A stretch of DNA of 64,000 bases from Cepaea nemoralis. Taxonomy: Eukaryota > Mollusca > Gastropoda > Stylommatophora > Helicidae. The DNA lies in the NCBI GenBank assembly GCA_014155875.1, contig JACEFZ010015057.1, positions 1 to 64,000 on the forward strand. Direction: 5' to 3'. This document shows positions 32,956 to 43,964 of the stretch, in pieces (the stretch's first letter is position 1; each line of letters begins with the position of its first letter). Under the pieces are notes generated by a model, which saw nothing but the letters and a program-made list of their open reading frames with translations, did not search any database and was not told the DNA's origin. The translations under genes and the position numbers were made by a program.

Positions 32956-33194
32956 CAACAACATTAAAAAAACATTAAAAAATATTTTTAAAAATTCACA
33001 ATGTTTAATTCACCTTTTTGTCAAAAATAATTCAGTTCATATGATCCTACATTTTATCCCAAAATAATCAGTACAGGTGATCCAATATTCTATCCGTTAA
33101 AACTAACTTTGCGATCCAACATTCCTTTGAAATAACCATTTCAAACTATCCAAAATTATGTCCAAAATAAATCTATTTTATTGGCAATGTATGT
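32956..33194. repeat. Degenerate continuation of the 36-bp minisatellite
   Basis: AAAATAATCAGTACAGGTGATCCAA-type units, diverged from those before the SINE. Confidence 0.5.
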
Positions 33195-33480
33195 TACATT
33201 TGGAGATGACATTTCTGAGACGAATGCTGGCAACAGACTGGACTGCCAGAGTAACAAACACCGATTGCACTGCAGTGGCTCATGAAAGAAGAACAATATA
33301 TCCAGCAATAAGAAAGATTTTTTAAAAACGTGTTCTTTGTGACATATAATGAGAAGAGAGGCATGGCATAAAATGGAGACAACTGGAAAGAGCGATAACA
33401 GAAGAGGCAGGCTCAGGACGAGAGAAATGATGCATGATTGTGTCAGACGTCTCATGCAGGGATATCATGGATAGAAGTGA
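33195..33480 (+). pseudogene. LINE C-terminal fragment (LINE-N-like class)
   Basis: Split over frames, the strand encodes RRMLATDWTARVTNTDVLQWLMKEE and, after frame changes, GRLRTREM. These correspond to the 'RRxLRIxWTDRVTNEEVL...GRGRPR' words after the RT domain. Many stops and frameshifts are present. Confidence 0.55.
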
Positions 33481-33499
33481 TCCTAGAACACCAAGGACC

Positions 33500-33892
33500 A
33501 CGATCTATATGGAGGCATAAAGGAGTACTCACTATGGAAAGGCACAAGCTGATCATGACATGCCGGAGTTAGGGGCAATACTCTCGCAGACCAGCTGGCA
33601 GATAATGCACCACACTGACGGGAAGAAGCATCGACATGGCTGATATAATCAGCACAGCACGGACTCATTTGGTGGATACTGACGAGACATCGATTCTAGC
33701 CCGACTACAGGAACTAGGAGTAAAGCCTGGTCAAGCTCCCCAATGCCACATACGTGGAATGAGAGAGGAGATACCAAAATCAACTCCCCAAGGGAACAGT
33801 GAGGAGAAATACTGTAGGATGGCTGCTGCAACGGCGGACTGAGCACATTTGGCGATGCCCAATGTACAGTGACGTCTTTCGACGTAACATCA
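33500..33892 (+). pseudogene. Diverged LINE-R-like tail leading into the AACAT array
   Basis: Around 33565-33600 the strand encodes GNTLADQLADNAPH, the last RNase H motif. Near 33810-33880 it encodes VGWLLQRRTEHIWRCPMYSDVF, parallel to LRWLL..GTERLWECPECCDV in LINE-R. The coding end runs directly into AACATAACAT repeats. Frames are broken several times. Confidence 0.6.
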
Positions 33893-35312
33893 CTTAACAT
33901 AACATAACAAAGAATAACATAACATTACATATAACATTACAACATAACATAACATAACATAGAATAATATAACACATCATTACAGAATATTACACAACAT
34001 AGAATAACATAAGATAACATAACATTATATGACATAATATAACATAACAACATAAAAATTTAACATAACATAACAAATAATATAACATTACAGCATAACA
34101 TAACGAAACATAACATAATATAACTGAACAGCATAAAAACTAAACATAAAAGAATAGGATAACAACATAACAACATAACAACATGCAATAGCTAAACATA
34201 ACACGACAACATAATATAACAATATTAACATAATAACATAACAATATAACATACAATAATACAACACAACATACAGCACAACACAACACAACATAACATA
34301 ACAACATAAAATAACATAAAGTAACATAACACAACAACATAACATAACATAACATGACATGACATAATATAACTTAACAACATAACATAACATAAAATAA
34401 CATAACATAATTTATTATTACAACATAACAATTTAACATAAAATAACAACATAACGTAACATAAACTAACATTACAACATAACATAACATATAACAGCAC
34501 CATTACATGAAAAAACATAAAACATAACAACTTAACATAAAAAACACAACAACATAACATAACATAATAACTTAACAACATAACATAACATAACAACATA
34601 ACAACATGACATAACATAACATACCATAACATACCAACATAACATAACAACATAACAAAACATAAAAAACATAACAACATAGCATAACATAACAACACAC
34701 CATAACATAACAACATATCTGAACATAATATAACAACATAACATAACAACATACCATAACATAAAATAATAACATAACAACATAACAAAACCTAACAAAA
34801 TAACGAACATAACATAATAGCGTAACATAACATAATATATAACAATAACATGAACAACATAACATAACAACATTACAAATCAACATAACATAACAACATA
34901 TCACAACAACATAACAACATAACATACAATAATATAACACAACATACAGCACAACACAACGCAACATAGCATAACAACATAAAATAACATAAAGTAACAT
35001 AACACAACAACATAACATAACATAATATAACATGACATAATATAACTTAACAACATAACATAACATAAAATAATATAACATAGTATAGCATTACAACATA
35101 ACAATTTAACATAAAATAACAACATAACAACATAAAGAAACATAAACTAACATTACAACATAACATAACATATCATAACACATCATAGCTTGGAAAAAAA
35201 ACACATAAAAACATAACTTAACATAAAAAACACAACAACACAACATAACATAATAACTTAACAACATAACATAACATAACAACATGACATAACATAACAT
35301 ACCATAACATAT

Positions 35313-35706
35313 CGTGGGGGAGCTGCGTGGTCTCGAGGAATGTTGTCCGCCTCGAGTGCTGGAGGTCCCGGGTTCAAGCCCCGGCGAGGACCGGGACTTT
35401 CTCACGTCGACTTCTAGTAATAAAATTTCCCCTGGTCTCTGGATAGTGAGATCGGACACCCGTGTGTATTGTTGCGCACGTAAAAAATCCCTTGGCAGTT
35501 GGAAATCTAAATAGAGTAGCCTAATGAAGCTGCCCGGGCAAAATTTCAAGTTAAAAATCTACCCACAGTATTTCAGGATCCTCGCCGGTGCTACAGAGTT
35601 CATGCACTGAGCTGAGTTTCTCCAAACTCAGGTTTAAGTTAGGAGGAGAACGGAGCACTTATGGTTTACACCCGTGTGCCGTGATGTTGATCCATCGAAT
35701 AAACTA
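35313..35706 (+). mobile_element. SINE-B copy, full length
   Basis: Starts GTGGGGGAGCTGCGTGGTCTC. The tRNA-like head ends near 35390 with a strong B box, CCCGGGTTCAAGCCCCGG, whose arms pair. The body includes TTGTTGCGCACGTAAAAAATC and CAAAATTTCAAG, and the 3' end is GATGTTGATCCATCGAATAA. It is the reference copy for 2778-3165 and 63600-63790, and is embedded in the AACAT array. Confidence 0.85.
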
Positions 35707-36065
35707 AACATACCAACATAAAATAACATCATAACAAAACATAAAAACATAACAACACAACATAACATAACAACACAACATAACAACATATCATAATATA
35801 ACAACATAACATAACAACATACCCTAACATAACATAATAACATAACAACATAACAAAATCGAACAACATAACAACATAACAGAACATAACATAATAGCGT
35901 AACATAACATAATATAACAAAATAACAAAACAACATAACATAATAACATAACATAACATAATAACATAACATAACAACATAACATGACAATATAAAAGAA
36001 CATAACAAAATAACAAACAACATAATATAACATAACATACCAACATAACATAATGTTATAACGTA

Positions 36066-36989
36066 AAATCATATCACCCGTTGCATGAGGCGCTGGAAGC
36101 AGTTAAGGGTCAGCGACTGATAAGAGGGAAATCATGGATGGTTCAGGCGGAGGATACGATCAGACAGGTGTGCCCCTTGGAGAACATTAGGCGAGGAGAG
36201 GAGTGGGTCAGAGTGCCAGCCGTGCAGTCAGACTTGTACAGAGTTATAATCACATTGAGCCAGGAGTGCAGGGAGTAGCCAGCAGGAGCCACGGAAGTGG
36301 AAATCCAGCAACTAATTCAGGACAATGCTCACTCGAGTGATGTGATTATCTACAGAGATGGTTCGGTGTTGAGAGGTAGGAGAAGTGCCTGGGGATTCTT
36401 AGCAAAAGCTAATAGTCGACGTTTGGTGCAGGAGAGCCTGGCGTATGATACCACAACATCTGGTTTAAGAAGGGAGGTGGAGGCGGTCAGTGCAGCTTTC
36501 CGCTGGATGGAGAACACGATACATACACACATCGTGATTGTAACTGACTCAGAAAGCAAGCGGAGGACGGCGAGGACAGGCAGGCTTCATGCAGAGTGGC
36601 TTGCTTCTCTTCGGAGGTCACAGGTGGCAAGCATCACTTGGATCTTTTCTCCGGGGCATGCTGGTGTGCTGGGGAATGAACAGGCGGACAGATTGGCTGG
36701 CTCGGCAAAACTTGGCGGAGTATTGATGCATGACAAGGCAGACGTGGTTGCGGCCTTGTGGGAGCACGTGTACACCTCGGAGGAGCAAATGGATCACCAT
36801 AGTCTGGCAAGAATGAGGCAGCGAGGAGTGACGAGGGGATCTGGCCGACGCTCGACGCTCAGAGGAAAGGCGAGACGGACATATAATCAGATTGCTACTG
36901 GAACTATTGGTGTTGGAACTCTTCGCTGGCTGCTGAGGATGGGGACGGAGCGCTTATGGGAATGCCCCGAATGCTGTGATGTCGGTTCC

Positions 36990-37035
<46 letters not shown>

Positions 37036-37036
37036 T
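36066..37036 (+). pseudogene. LINE-R copy with near-intact RNase H region
   Basis: The frame from 36081 encodes a linker and stops once at 36276-36278. The same frame then runs 36297-37040. It carries a type I RNase H: IIYRDGSVLRG (Asp), REVEAVSAA (Glu), VTDSESKRR (Asp) and GVLGNEQADRLAG (Asp), so all four acidic positions are present. After it comes a tail with LARMRQRGV and LRWLL..GTERLWECPECCDVGSS, then (TCAA)n at 36990-37036. No RT is present: the copy is 5' truncated. This RNase H plus cysteine-tail arrangement is known at the end of some LINE pol proteins. The surrounding array hides any target duplication. Confidence 0.8.
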
Positions 37037-37140
37037 ATAACATAAAAACATAACATACCATTACAATACAGCATAACATAACAACATAACAGTATAATAA
37101 CATAACATAACATAACATAACATAACAAGATGACATAATA

Positions 37141-37499
37141 AATACATATGAACGGATGTCAGACTCACAGGACACTAGACCTCCCTGCAAGAAAAATGTA
37201 AAGTGCGCTGTGCATTATAGGTTATATTTTAATTGCATATAAAAACATAGCGAAGCCATTTATATCTACAAAGTGTGGTTACATTTCCATTTTCAAAAGC
37301 CATATTTGGTTTAGGGAAAACCCTTTGTTGATATCAATTTGATATATTTAATTAATGTCTGGAATTTGATGAGGCTAATTAGAAACGGCTAACTGTAACG
37401 CCTATTGAGAAGTATATTCATACCTATTGATTGTCCTTTTAGAAGATACGAGTCTTGAGAAGAAATAGAAGGTATTTTAGACAAGAGATAATTTATAGT
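37141..37499. other. No recognised feature
   Basis: Unassigned AT-rich sequence following the AACAT array. Confidence 0.4.
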
Positions 37500-37970
37500 A
37501 CATAGAAAACTAACAGGGTCAGAGACAAAAGATAACAAACCTAATTAGCAGAAGAACGGTGTCAAATTATTTTATCAAAGAGGAAAGTTGTAGAATATTC
37601 TAGCAACTGGTAAGATTAACAGAATGGGAGATAAAAGAAAGTTACAGAATATTCTAGGACATGGTAAGAGTAATAGAGTTGGAACGAATTGAAAGTTGAC
37701 GATTATTCTAGCAAATAGTAAAATTAATAGATTTGGAGATAGTAATAAAGTTATAAAATATTCTAGCAAATGGTAAGATTAATAGAACTGGAGAAAGAAG
37801 AAAGTTTTAGAATATTCTAGAAATTGATTAGATGGATGGAAAGGAAGAAAGAGGACAACTAAAGGATATTAAAAAAAAAAACTGATAAGATTAATAAAAC
37901 GGGAAACAGAGCACAGTTATAGAATATGCTAGCAATCGATTAGATTAAAGGAAAAGAAAATAGAGGAAAG
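37500..37970. repeat. About 58-bp tandem repeat, degenerate
   Basis: Six or more units sharing GAAAGTT-TAGAATATTCTAGCAA and TGGTAAGATTAATAGA-GG. They are AT-rich and moderately diverged. Confidence 0.8.
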
Positions 37971-37978
37971 CTGTAGAT

Positions 37979-38372
37979 CAGTGGTTCTCAACCGGTTGGG
38001 AATTCCCCCCTCCCCCCAGGGGAAACTTTAGGGTTTACAAGGGGGAGGGATAATTAAGATTATTTCAAGATCGCGTTAATACAAGAACCTATTATTTAAT
38101 ATTGTTTTCTCTCCATACTTTACGGTTCTGTACTTCTTGCCCTTCTGAAATTCGTTTTATAACGTAAGTAGACCCGCAAATCACGTTTTTATGTAGACAT
38201 CTAGACTTGTTATAGTATGTGTTATTAAATTTAGCTTCCATTTGTACGTATACTGTGTAGGGGCAAGGGGGGGGGGAAGGGGTATTTATAGGGAGGAAAT
38301 ACGAAAGAGGGGAATGACATTCAGAACATATGGCGAAGGGGTGCATGGGCCAAGAAAGGTTGAGAACCACTG
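37979..38372. mobile_element. hAT-like MITE, copy 1
   Basis: A 394-bp element with terminal inverted repeats CAGTGGTTCTCAACC and GGTTGAGAACCACTG. It is flanked by a perfect 8-bp duplication CTGTAGAT (37971-37978 and 38373-38380). The ends and the 8-bp duplication are those of hAT transposons. It has no transposase frame, so it must have moved with enzyme from elsewhere. It has landed in the last units of the 58-bp array. Confidence 0.9.
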
Positions 38373-38419
38373 CTGTAGATTATTCTAACAACAGCTAAGA
38401 TTACTTGCAAAGAGCTATT

Positions 38420-38668
38420 TTATGAGTGCGTTCACTTTCCAGTGCGATCGCTGTTCGTGAGCCAGGTACCCGGCTTTCAAAACTCAACTGCGACCGATTT
38501 GTGCAGCAGACCGTTTCGCGCTGTGTTATAACGTGTTGATATGGGAGCCGGTAGTGCAGAAAGCAATGGCAAACTACTGAACGTAACACTTGCCCAGTAC
38601 ATCAATAGCAGCTGAAAAATACTGGCGTTGACTGCAACGTCCTGTAAGGGATATGCAACATAAAAAAG
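38420..38668 (+). mobile_element. SINE-A copy
   Basis: CAACTGCGACCGATTTGTGCAG, GGGAGCCGGTAGTGCAGAAAGC and CGTCCTGTAAGGGATATGCAAC then AAAAAA. The sequence is close to the copy at 50297-50553, sharing ACACTTGCC-AGTACATCAA, so these two form a subfamily. Confidence 0.85.
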
Positions 38669-38774
38669 AGCCTATGACACATTTGTTAACGATCCACCTT
38701 GGCGGGGATTCGAACAGGTGACCACCGCGCCAACAGGAAAGCGTGCTAGCCACTGCACCACCGCGGCTCTGCAA
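38669..38774 (-). mobile_element. tRNA-derived SINE head, another family
   Basis: On the minus strand: GAGCCGCGGTGGTGCAGTGG with an A-box TGGTGCAGTGGCTAGCA, and a B box TGTTCGAATCCCCGCC. It is a tRNA-like head joined to about 30 bp of further sequence. No second copy was seen. Confidence 0.55.
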
Positions 38775-38995
38775 ATTCTTTTGCCATAGGATGATTAATC
38801 GTCTGAGTCGACTTCCCGTTTCTGACATGGGCTTATATACACTAGTTTTCGTCTTGCAGCCCCCTTTACATTGATATATAATACAACACGTCTGCTGTCA
38901 TATTAACAACTTTTAAGTTATAACTATGACTCACTCCTACTTCCATTTTCCGCCATCCATTTTTCTGTAGTTTAAAACTGCTTTGCTGTTTGGCG
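38775..38995 (+). repeat. Interspersed repeat G, copy 2
   Basis: Same-orientation match to 7685-7905, sharing GGATGATTAATCGTCT and ACATGGGCTTATATA. Confidence 0.5.
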
Positions 38996-39167
38996 CTGAA
39001 TCTGTTAAAAAGCCACATTCCTCACAGCACTAACAGCAACACAGTTTGAAGCCACCCAGAGCTGTACGGCTTTGCTGCCACACAAGCAACCATCCTACAG
39101 ATTATAGAGCTGGTGTTAATAATTTGGAATGGGCGTATTGTATTTTTTTTCAAATGCTAGTTAGAGC

Positions 39168-39245
39168 TTAGCATGGCCGAATGGGTAAAAGCACCGGTTC
39201 TTAAACATCCGGGTACTGATGCTGAGGTAGGGGGTTCAAACTCAC
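39168..39245 (+). mobile_element. SINE-C head fragment
   Basis: GCATGGCCGAATGGGTAAAAGC and GATGCTGAGGTAGGGGGTTCAAACT match the tRNA-like head at 32681-32765. The body is missing. Confidence 0.7.
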
Positions 39246-39282
39246 GGTGTCATACTTGTTCCAAAACATCATTGATTTGTAC

Positions 39283-39775
39283 ACTTTCTAGAAAATCATC
39301 GAGTCATATCTCTTCGAAAAAATCATTGAGTTTATACTTTTTTTACAAGAAAATCATCGAGTTATACTTTTTCTAGTAAATAAACGCGTACGACTTCTAT
39401 AAATTCATCGAGGCATACATCTTCTAGAAAATCATCGAATATTAGATCTTCTATAAATTCATAGAATCATTCATTCATTCATTCATTTAGTAGCATGTCC
39501 TTTGCAGAACCTCGCTCCCATAACAACCTTCCGGAAAACCTCTCGATCACAAGCAAGATGTCCCGCGTCTGATACACCCATCTGGAGATCATCCGCCACA
39601 TCCTGCACCCATCTTCTCTTTCATCCATCATAGAATCATATTTCTGGAAAATTATCGAATCATACTTCTAGAAAATAATCGAATCATTCATATTATAGAA
39701 AATCATCGAATCACTCATGTTCCTGAAAATCATCGAGTCTTACTACTTCTAGAAAATCATCTTTCTTGGTTGGCC
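39283..39775. repeat. About 30-bp minisatellite interrupted by a LINE-N end
   Basis: Units of TTCTAGAAAATCATCGAATCA with variable spacers occur at 39283-39465 and again at 39627-39770. The LINE-N fragment at 39468-39626 separates them. Confidence 0.8.
39468..39626 (-). pseudogene. LINE-N 3' end, truncated copy
   Basis: Starting from a TGAATGAATGAATGA tail on the minus strand, it matches the last 150 bp of LINE-N (AGTAGCATGTCCTTTGCAGA on the plus strand). Confidence 0.85.
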
Positions 39776-39799
39776 GAGTTATTCTTTCAAAACACAGAA

Positions 39800-40065
39800 T
39801 ATGCTTATTTTTATTCATTGTCTGGCATATTTCGTTGCACCTCGTCAGATGTATACGGCAGAGTTATATATCATATAAAGTGATTAAAAGAATAATACTT
39901 TAGGTGAAACAATTAAAAAGAGTTAGATATTGTTCGAATGTGGAACATCTGTTACACCCAAGGTAATTTCAAATTTAACACTAACTCTTTTAGTTTGCAT
40001 AAAACCGACTGGAACAGCATAATTGCTAATGTCTCACTATAGTTTAGCAATCGTTTAGTGTTTGC
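39800..40065 (-). repeat. Interspersed repeat L, copy 2
   Basis: Reverse-complement partner of 2330-2640, including TTTGCATAAAACCGACTGGAACAGC on the plus strand (split here as TTTGCAT and GGAACAGC words). Confidence 0.5.
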
Positions 40066-40484
40066 CGAATACAGTATAGGAAACGTTTTATTATTTGTTC
40101 ACGTTATGTCCATATTTTCATGAGGTGTTGAGAAATCATCCCCGTTTTCACCTGACAAGCTGGAAAAAAATTGTCTAGGCAATAAATCGCGCAACATATC
40201 GTTTATGGCTTCTGTGTTAACATACACTAATGAATTATCCTTCTGTCTTTGCAGTTTAAACTATGTTCATGGTTGTTGCATTTTACAGCATTTGTATTCA
40301 ATAGGAATAACAATTACAGTCCATGACGTTATTTTGGGGCAAGTGCGGAAATTCCTATTAATAGGCACATGAATAACATCAGATGGAAGATGCATCACTG
40401 AGATAAAGAACAGAACAGAAAAAGCAAAATAACTGCATTCTATCAAATGAAGAACCTTTTTTGCAATAAGTTATTGTGCATGAA
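40066..40484. other. No recognised feature
   Basis: Unassigned AT-rich sequence upstream of LINE-Q. Confidence 0.4.
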
Positions 40485-41850
40485 ATACATTAGAAAATTG
40501 TACTGCAAGTGAAAAGTGGGGTAAACTTAAGGAAACTATAAAACAGCGGTAGGGGTTTAGGCACTGTGGATCATAAGAGGCAGGACTGGTTTGCAGCAAA
40601 CAGCCAGACACTGCAGCTATTGATTGATAACAGGAAGATAGCTCTCTTAAGAAACAACGAAAGAACATGGCGTAACACTCTCTGTGAGCTGAAGCAAGCC
40701 AGGAAGGATGTGCAAAAGGTTGCCAGGCAGTGTGCAAATGACTATTGGATCAATGTATGTTGAGTCCATTCAAAACGCAAATGATAAAGGAAACATCAAA
40801 AGCATGTATGAAGGGATAAAAAAAGCCTGTGGTCTAATGATCAAAAGAATTGCAACACTGAAAACCTTGACTGGAGAAATCATCACTGATATGAAACAGC
40901 AGATGGACAGATGTGTAGAGCATTATTTGGAGCTTTACTCAAGCGAGACCAAACTAGCGGACGTTGCCCTCAACGCCATAGAGGCTCTCCCAACTCTTGA
41001 CCACCTGGACACATTTCCAAGACTCTTTTTGTTAACCTGTTCATTGTTGTTGCTGCCTTACCAATCCCACCATAACAGAAGTTAAGAGTGCTATAAATGA
41101 ACTTGCATCTGACAAGGCTCCAGGTAAAGAAGGGATTCCAATATCGGTTATCAGGAGTGGTCATGACACACTTACTCTACATATCCACCAGCTAATAGAG
41201 CTATGGTGACGAGAAGGACAAGTCCCACAGGATTTCAAAGATTCAAGCAACATAACACTGTACAAGAAAATGGGTGATCGGAGCTACTGTAACAACTATA
41301 GGTGTATCTCACCTCTGTGTATTGCTGGGAAAATATTTGCCAGAATTATTCTGTGCAGACTTCAATTCCTGGGAGATCAATTCTACCTCGAATGACAGTG
41401 TGGCCTCCGACAGAACCGGTCAACCATTGATATGATATTCTCATTACGACAAATGCAAGAAAAATGCCGGGAACAAAATCAATAGCGCTGTTTATTGCCT
41501 TCATCGAACTCACAAAGGCATTTGATTTGGACAGTCGTGAGGGTCTGTTCAAGGCACTAAAGAAGATTGGCTGCCCATCAACTCATCTGTCCGCAGTGGA
41601 ATCGTTCCACACAGGCATGAAGGGTATAATCAAGTTTGACGGTGCAATCTCAGAGGAGTTTGAAATCAAAAGTGGAGTTAAGCAAGGTTGTGTTGTGTCG
41701 AGGAATGCCCATGGTCTGTTCCTGGCTTTCTTTGAAGGCTGACTGGCATGCATACGGCTGATGCCAGTGTTAGGTCAAGAGTGGAAAGAGGGATAACAGT
41801 GATGTTCACACCGAGTGACCGCGAGAAGTCCTTCGAAAAACTGGGAAGAC
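40485..41850 (+). pseudogene. LINE-Q: linker and first half of reverse transcriptase
   Basis: Frames across 40566-41085 encode the linker (LRNNERTWRNTLCELKQAR, IKKACGLMIKR, TLKTLTGEIITDMKQQMDR). RT words follow: INELASDKAPGKEGIP, DFKDSSNITLYKKMGDRSYC, NNYRCISPLCIAGKIFARII and STIDMIFSLRQMQEKCREQN. Then come IAFIELTKAFDLDSR (motif A) and IKSGVKQGCVVS (motif B). It decays before any YADD. The IDMIF..RQxQEKC word is typical of a widespread animal APE-type LINE group. Several stops and shifts show it is dead. Confidence 0.8.
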
Positions 41851-41935
41851 TAAAAAAAAAGACTATTTGTATATTCTTAACATGACGTAGTAGTCAACTG
41901 CAGCAGCTGTTGGCTGTTTGTGATTCCTGGGTAGG

Positions 41936-42080
41936 TTTCATTCATTCATTCATTCGTTCAGTAGCATGTCCTTTGCAGAACCTCGCTGCCATAACAACCT
42001 TCCGGAAAACCTCTCGATCATAAGCAAGATGTCCCGCGTCTGATACACCCATCTGGAGATCATCCGCCACATCCTGTACC
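41936..42080 (-). pseudogene. LINE-N 3' end, truncated copy
   Basis: The CATTCATTCATTCATTCGTT run on the plus strand is the (ATGA)n tail. It is followed by the same terminal 140 bp as at 39468-39626. Confidence 0.85.
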
Positions 42081-42081
42081 T

Positions 42082-42258
42082 GTACCTGTAGGTTTATCTT
42101 CAGTAATTTGTCATTACTTTCTGAACTTATTCCATTGCATGGAAGCCAACTAAAAGCGGCCTGCTTCCAAATCTCCCGCAGCTGTATTTCGAACCTGGTA
42201 TACGGGATTACGAATTGCATTCGTAACCCCTTAACCACAGAGCTGGGAAGACAAACCC
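42082..42258 (-). mobile_element. SINE-A copy, 3' truncated
   Basis: The minus strand reads CAGCTCTGTGGTTAAGGGGT as tRNA-like head, TACCAGGTTCGAAATACAGC with a B-box-like GGTTCGAAA, then TTCAGAAAGTAATGACAAA. The AGGATATGC end is missing. Confidence 0.75.
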
Positions 42259-43104
42259 GGTCAACAAAATCCAGCAGAAGTCGGGTGTGTCGGCTGAAAG
42301 GAGCAAATATCGCAGCTCTGCTGTAAACTGATACAACGCAATTACGTTCAAAACCAAACATATCGGGCAAACGAGGTAAAAAAAGAAGAACCACATCGAG
42401 GCGGTTCTACAAGTACAGCAATAAGAACAATAACACCAAACAACCGAAATCCTCCAGAATGTGTCCCTCGAGGGAGCAACAAGCAGTATTCAAATTTCAT
42501 TGCAGCTAACCGTCATTATGAAGACGGCTTTATTAACTTATTGAACCGCAGACATAAATCCCACAGGGAATAATCATTAGATATGTAATTTATTAAAAAT
42601 TAAACAGGAGAGCATGAACAGAAACCATAATTTTGCAGACTCGTTCGCATTAAAAGTCATAAAAATAGAAAGGACAACGACATAAAAGATCCACGAGTAT
42701 AACATGGATTAGCACAGATAACGGGAAAAATTAAATGCATGTATAAATAATATTCTTTTGCAATTATCGTAAATAATGATGTTCCAAATGTCGTCTGTCT
42801 GCCAACAACATTTTACCTGCCCGTGTCTTATGGATTTTATATCTCTCAAAGGTTTTTCTAACCTTTCAAATCTGCAGATGTTTTAATAGTTTAGGCTTTC
42901 AGTTTTGTTTTAAAACTCAACCTTCCCTGCGATTGATTTTTTGTACAAAACTTCATCTATGTCGCTTGTCTCTCTTTTATTGATTTTTTTTCTCTGCATA
43001 TAGTCGTCTGGGCCATTCGCTGTATCTCTGTTTTTCTTTCGCTATTAAAGGAGAGCTGACGATTTCGTTATTTTTGTTGTTGTATATTTTACTTTCGCTC
43101 GCTT
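42259..43104. other. No recognised feature
   Basis: Unassigned sequence of about 850 bp, AT-rich, with no convincing frame. Confidence 0.4.
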
Positions 43105-43278
43105 AGAACTCAGGCATCGTCCTTAACTTTCCCGAATACCAGTGTACCTCGCCATCAGGCCAACCCACTCCGACTTCAGAGGTACTTGTAATGTACATCC
43201 TCAAGTCAAGGTCGAGAAGTCAACAATCGACCGGTGTGGAGGCTGAACCCGCAACCTCGACATCAGCACGTCGGCTGT
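43105..43278 (-). mobile_element. SINE-C copy
   Basis: On the minus strand the head GCTGATGTCGAGGTTGCGGG joins a B box GCGGGTTCAGCCTCC. Then come the body words ATTACAAGTACCTCTGAAGT, CGGAGTGGGTTGGCCTGATG and GCGAGGTACACTGGTATTCG. Confidence 0.7.
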
Positions 43279-43282
43279 TTAA

Positions 43283-43878
43283 CTGACTCAGTGCCAAACA
43301 AAAAGTCGGTTTGGACCAAACATGGTTCACAATCAAATAAACAAGAATTACAATGTAAATTTCCGTTCATTTAGCATTACGAACGAACGAATGAACGAAC
43401 GAATGAATGAACGAACGAACGAACGAACGAACGAACGAACGAACGAACAAACGAACGAACGAAAATATTTATTTTCAAAGGGGTTAGAACTGGGCACGCA
43501 GGCCCGTCTAACATTCTGCCCTTCTTCTCTATTTCCTCTCATAATTCTTTCATTCAACATCTCTTATGAAGCACATCTTTGACAACAAAAGAACAATAAG
43601 CAGTAAAACGCATGAAAAATAATCAATAATACTTGACTCACTGAGACAATGTTTAATATGAGCATTATAAATACCCAAGGCAGGTGTAACGTGCCATACG
43701 TATGGTAATGTTTTTTTTTTGTTGTTGTTGCTAGTTGTCGTTGAATTGAGCATTACAATTGCAGAAGATGCCGGGAAATTAAACAAATAAACTATGACCG
43801 TAGAATGACGATATATCGTCGTTCTGTCTAAATGGGAGGTAATAGTTGGCGATATATTATCCTTCGGCACTGAATCAG
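43283..43878. mobile_element. TTAA-MITE, copy 1
   Basis: A 596-bp element bounded by CTGACTCAGTGCC and GGCACTGAATCAG, inverted with one mismatch, and by TTAA at 43279-43282 and 43879-43882. TTAA duplications are the signature of piggyBac-type transposition, but the tip bases are not the usual piggyBac ones, so the superfamily is uncertain. An internal (GAAC)n microsatellite sits at 43381-43462. The words GACGATATATCGTCGTTCTG and TCCTTCGGCACTG recur in the copies at 56212 and 59917. Confidence 0.75.
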
Positions 43879-43964
43879 TTAAGAATGTGCGGTTTTATCC
43901 ATTCGGTCATGCTGGCCATTTTGTCATTTATTTCATACTTGTCATTTTGGCAAGACGGTGGGGG

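Larger units (their letters stand above)
33890..37140. repeat. AACAT/AACATAAC pentamer-based array, about 3.2 kb with insertions
   Basis: Long runs of (ATAAC/ACAAC) pentamers with hexamer slippage (ACATAACAAC). The repeat is interrupted by SINE-B (35313-35706) and LINE-R (36066-37036) and resumes after each. A 246-bp-scale similarity exists between 34250-34420 and 34920-35080, which share ACACAACATACAGCACAACAC, so blocks of the array have been duplicated. Minus-strand frames rich in MLCYVM are artefacts. Confidence 0.95.

Noticed and set aside
35313..35395. Functional tRNA gene
   Set aside because: Strong T arm but continuous with the SINE-B body that recurs at 2778-3165.
34088..36072. MLCYVM-type minus-strand frames resembling membrane proteins
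   Set aside because: Translation of the AACAT array; hydrophobicity is an artefact.
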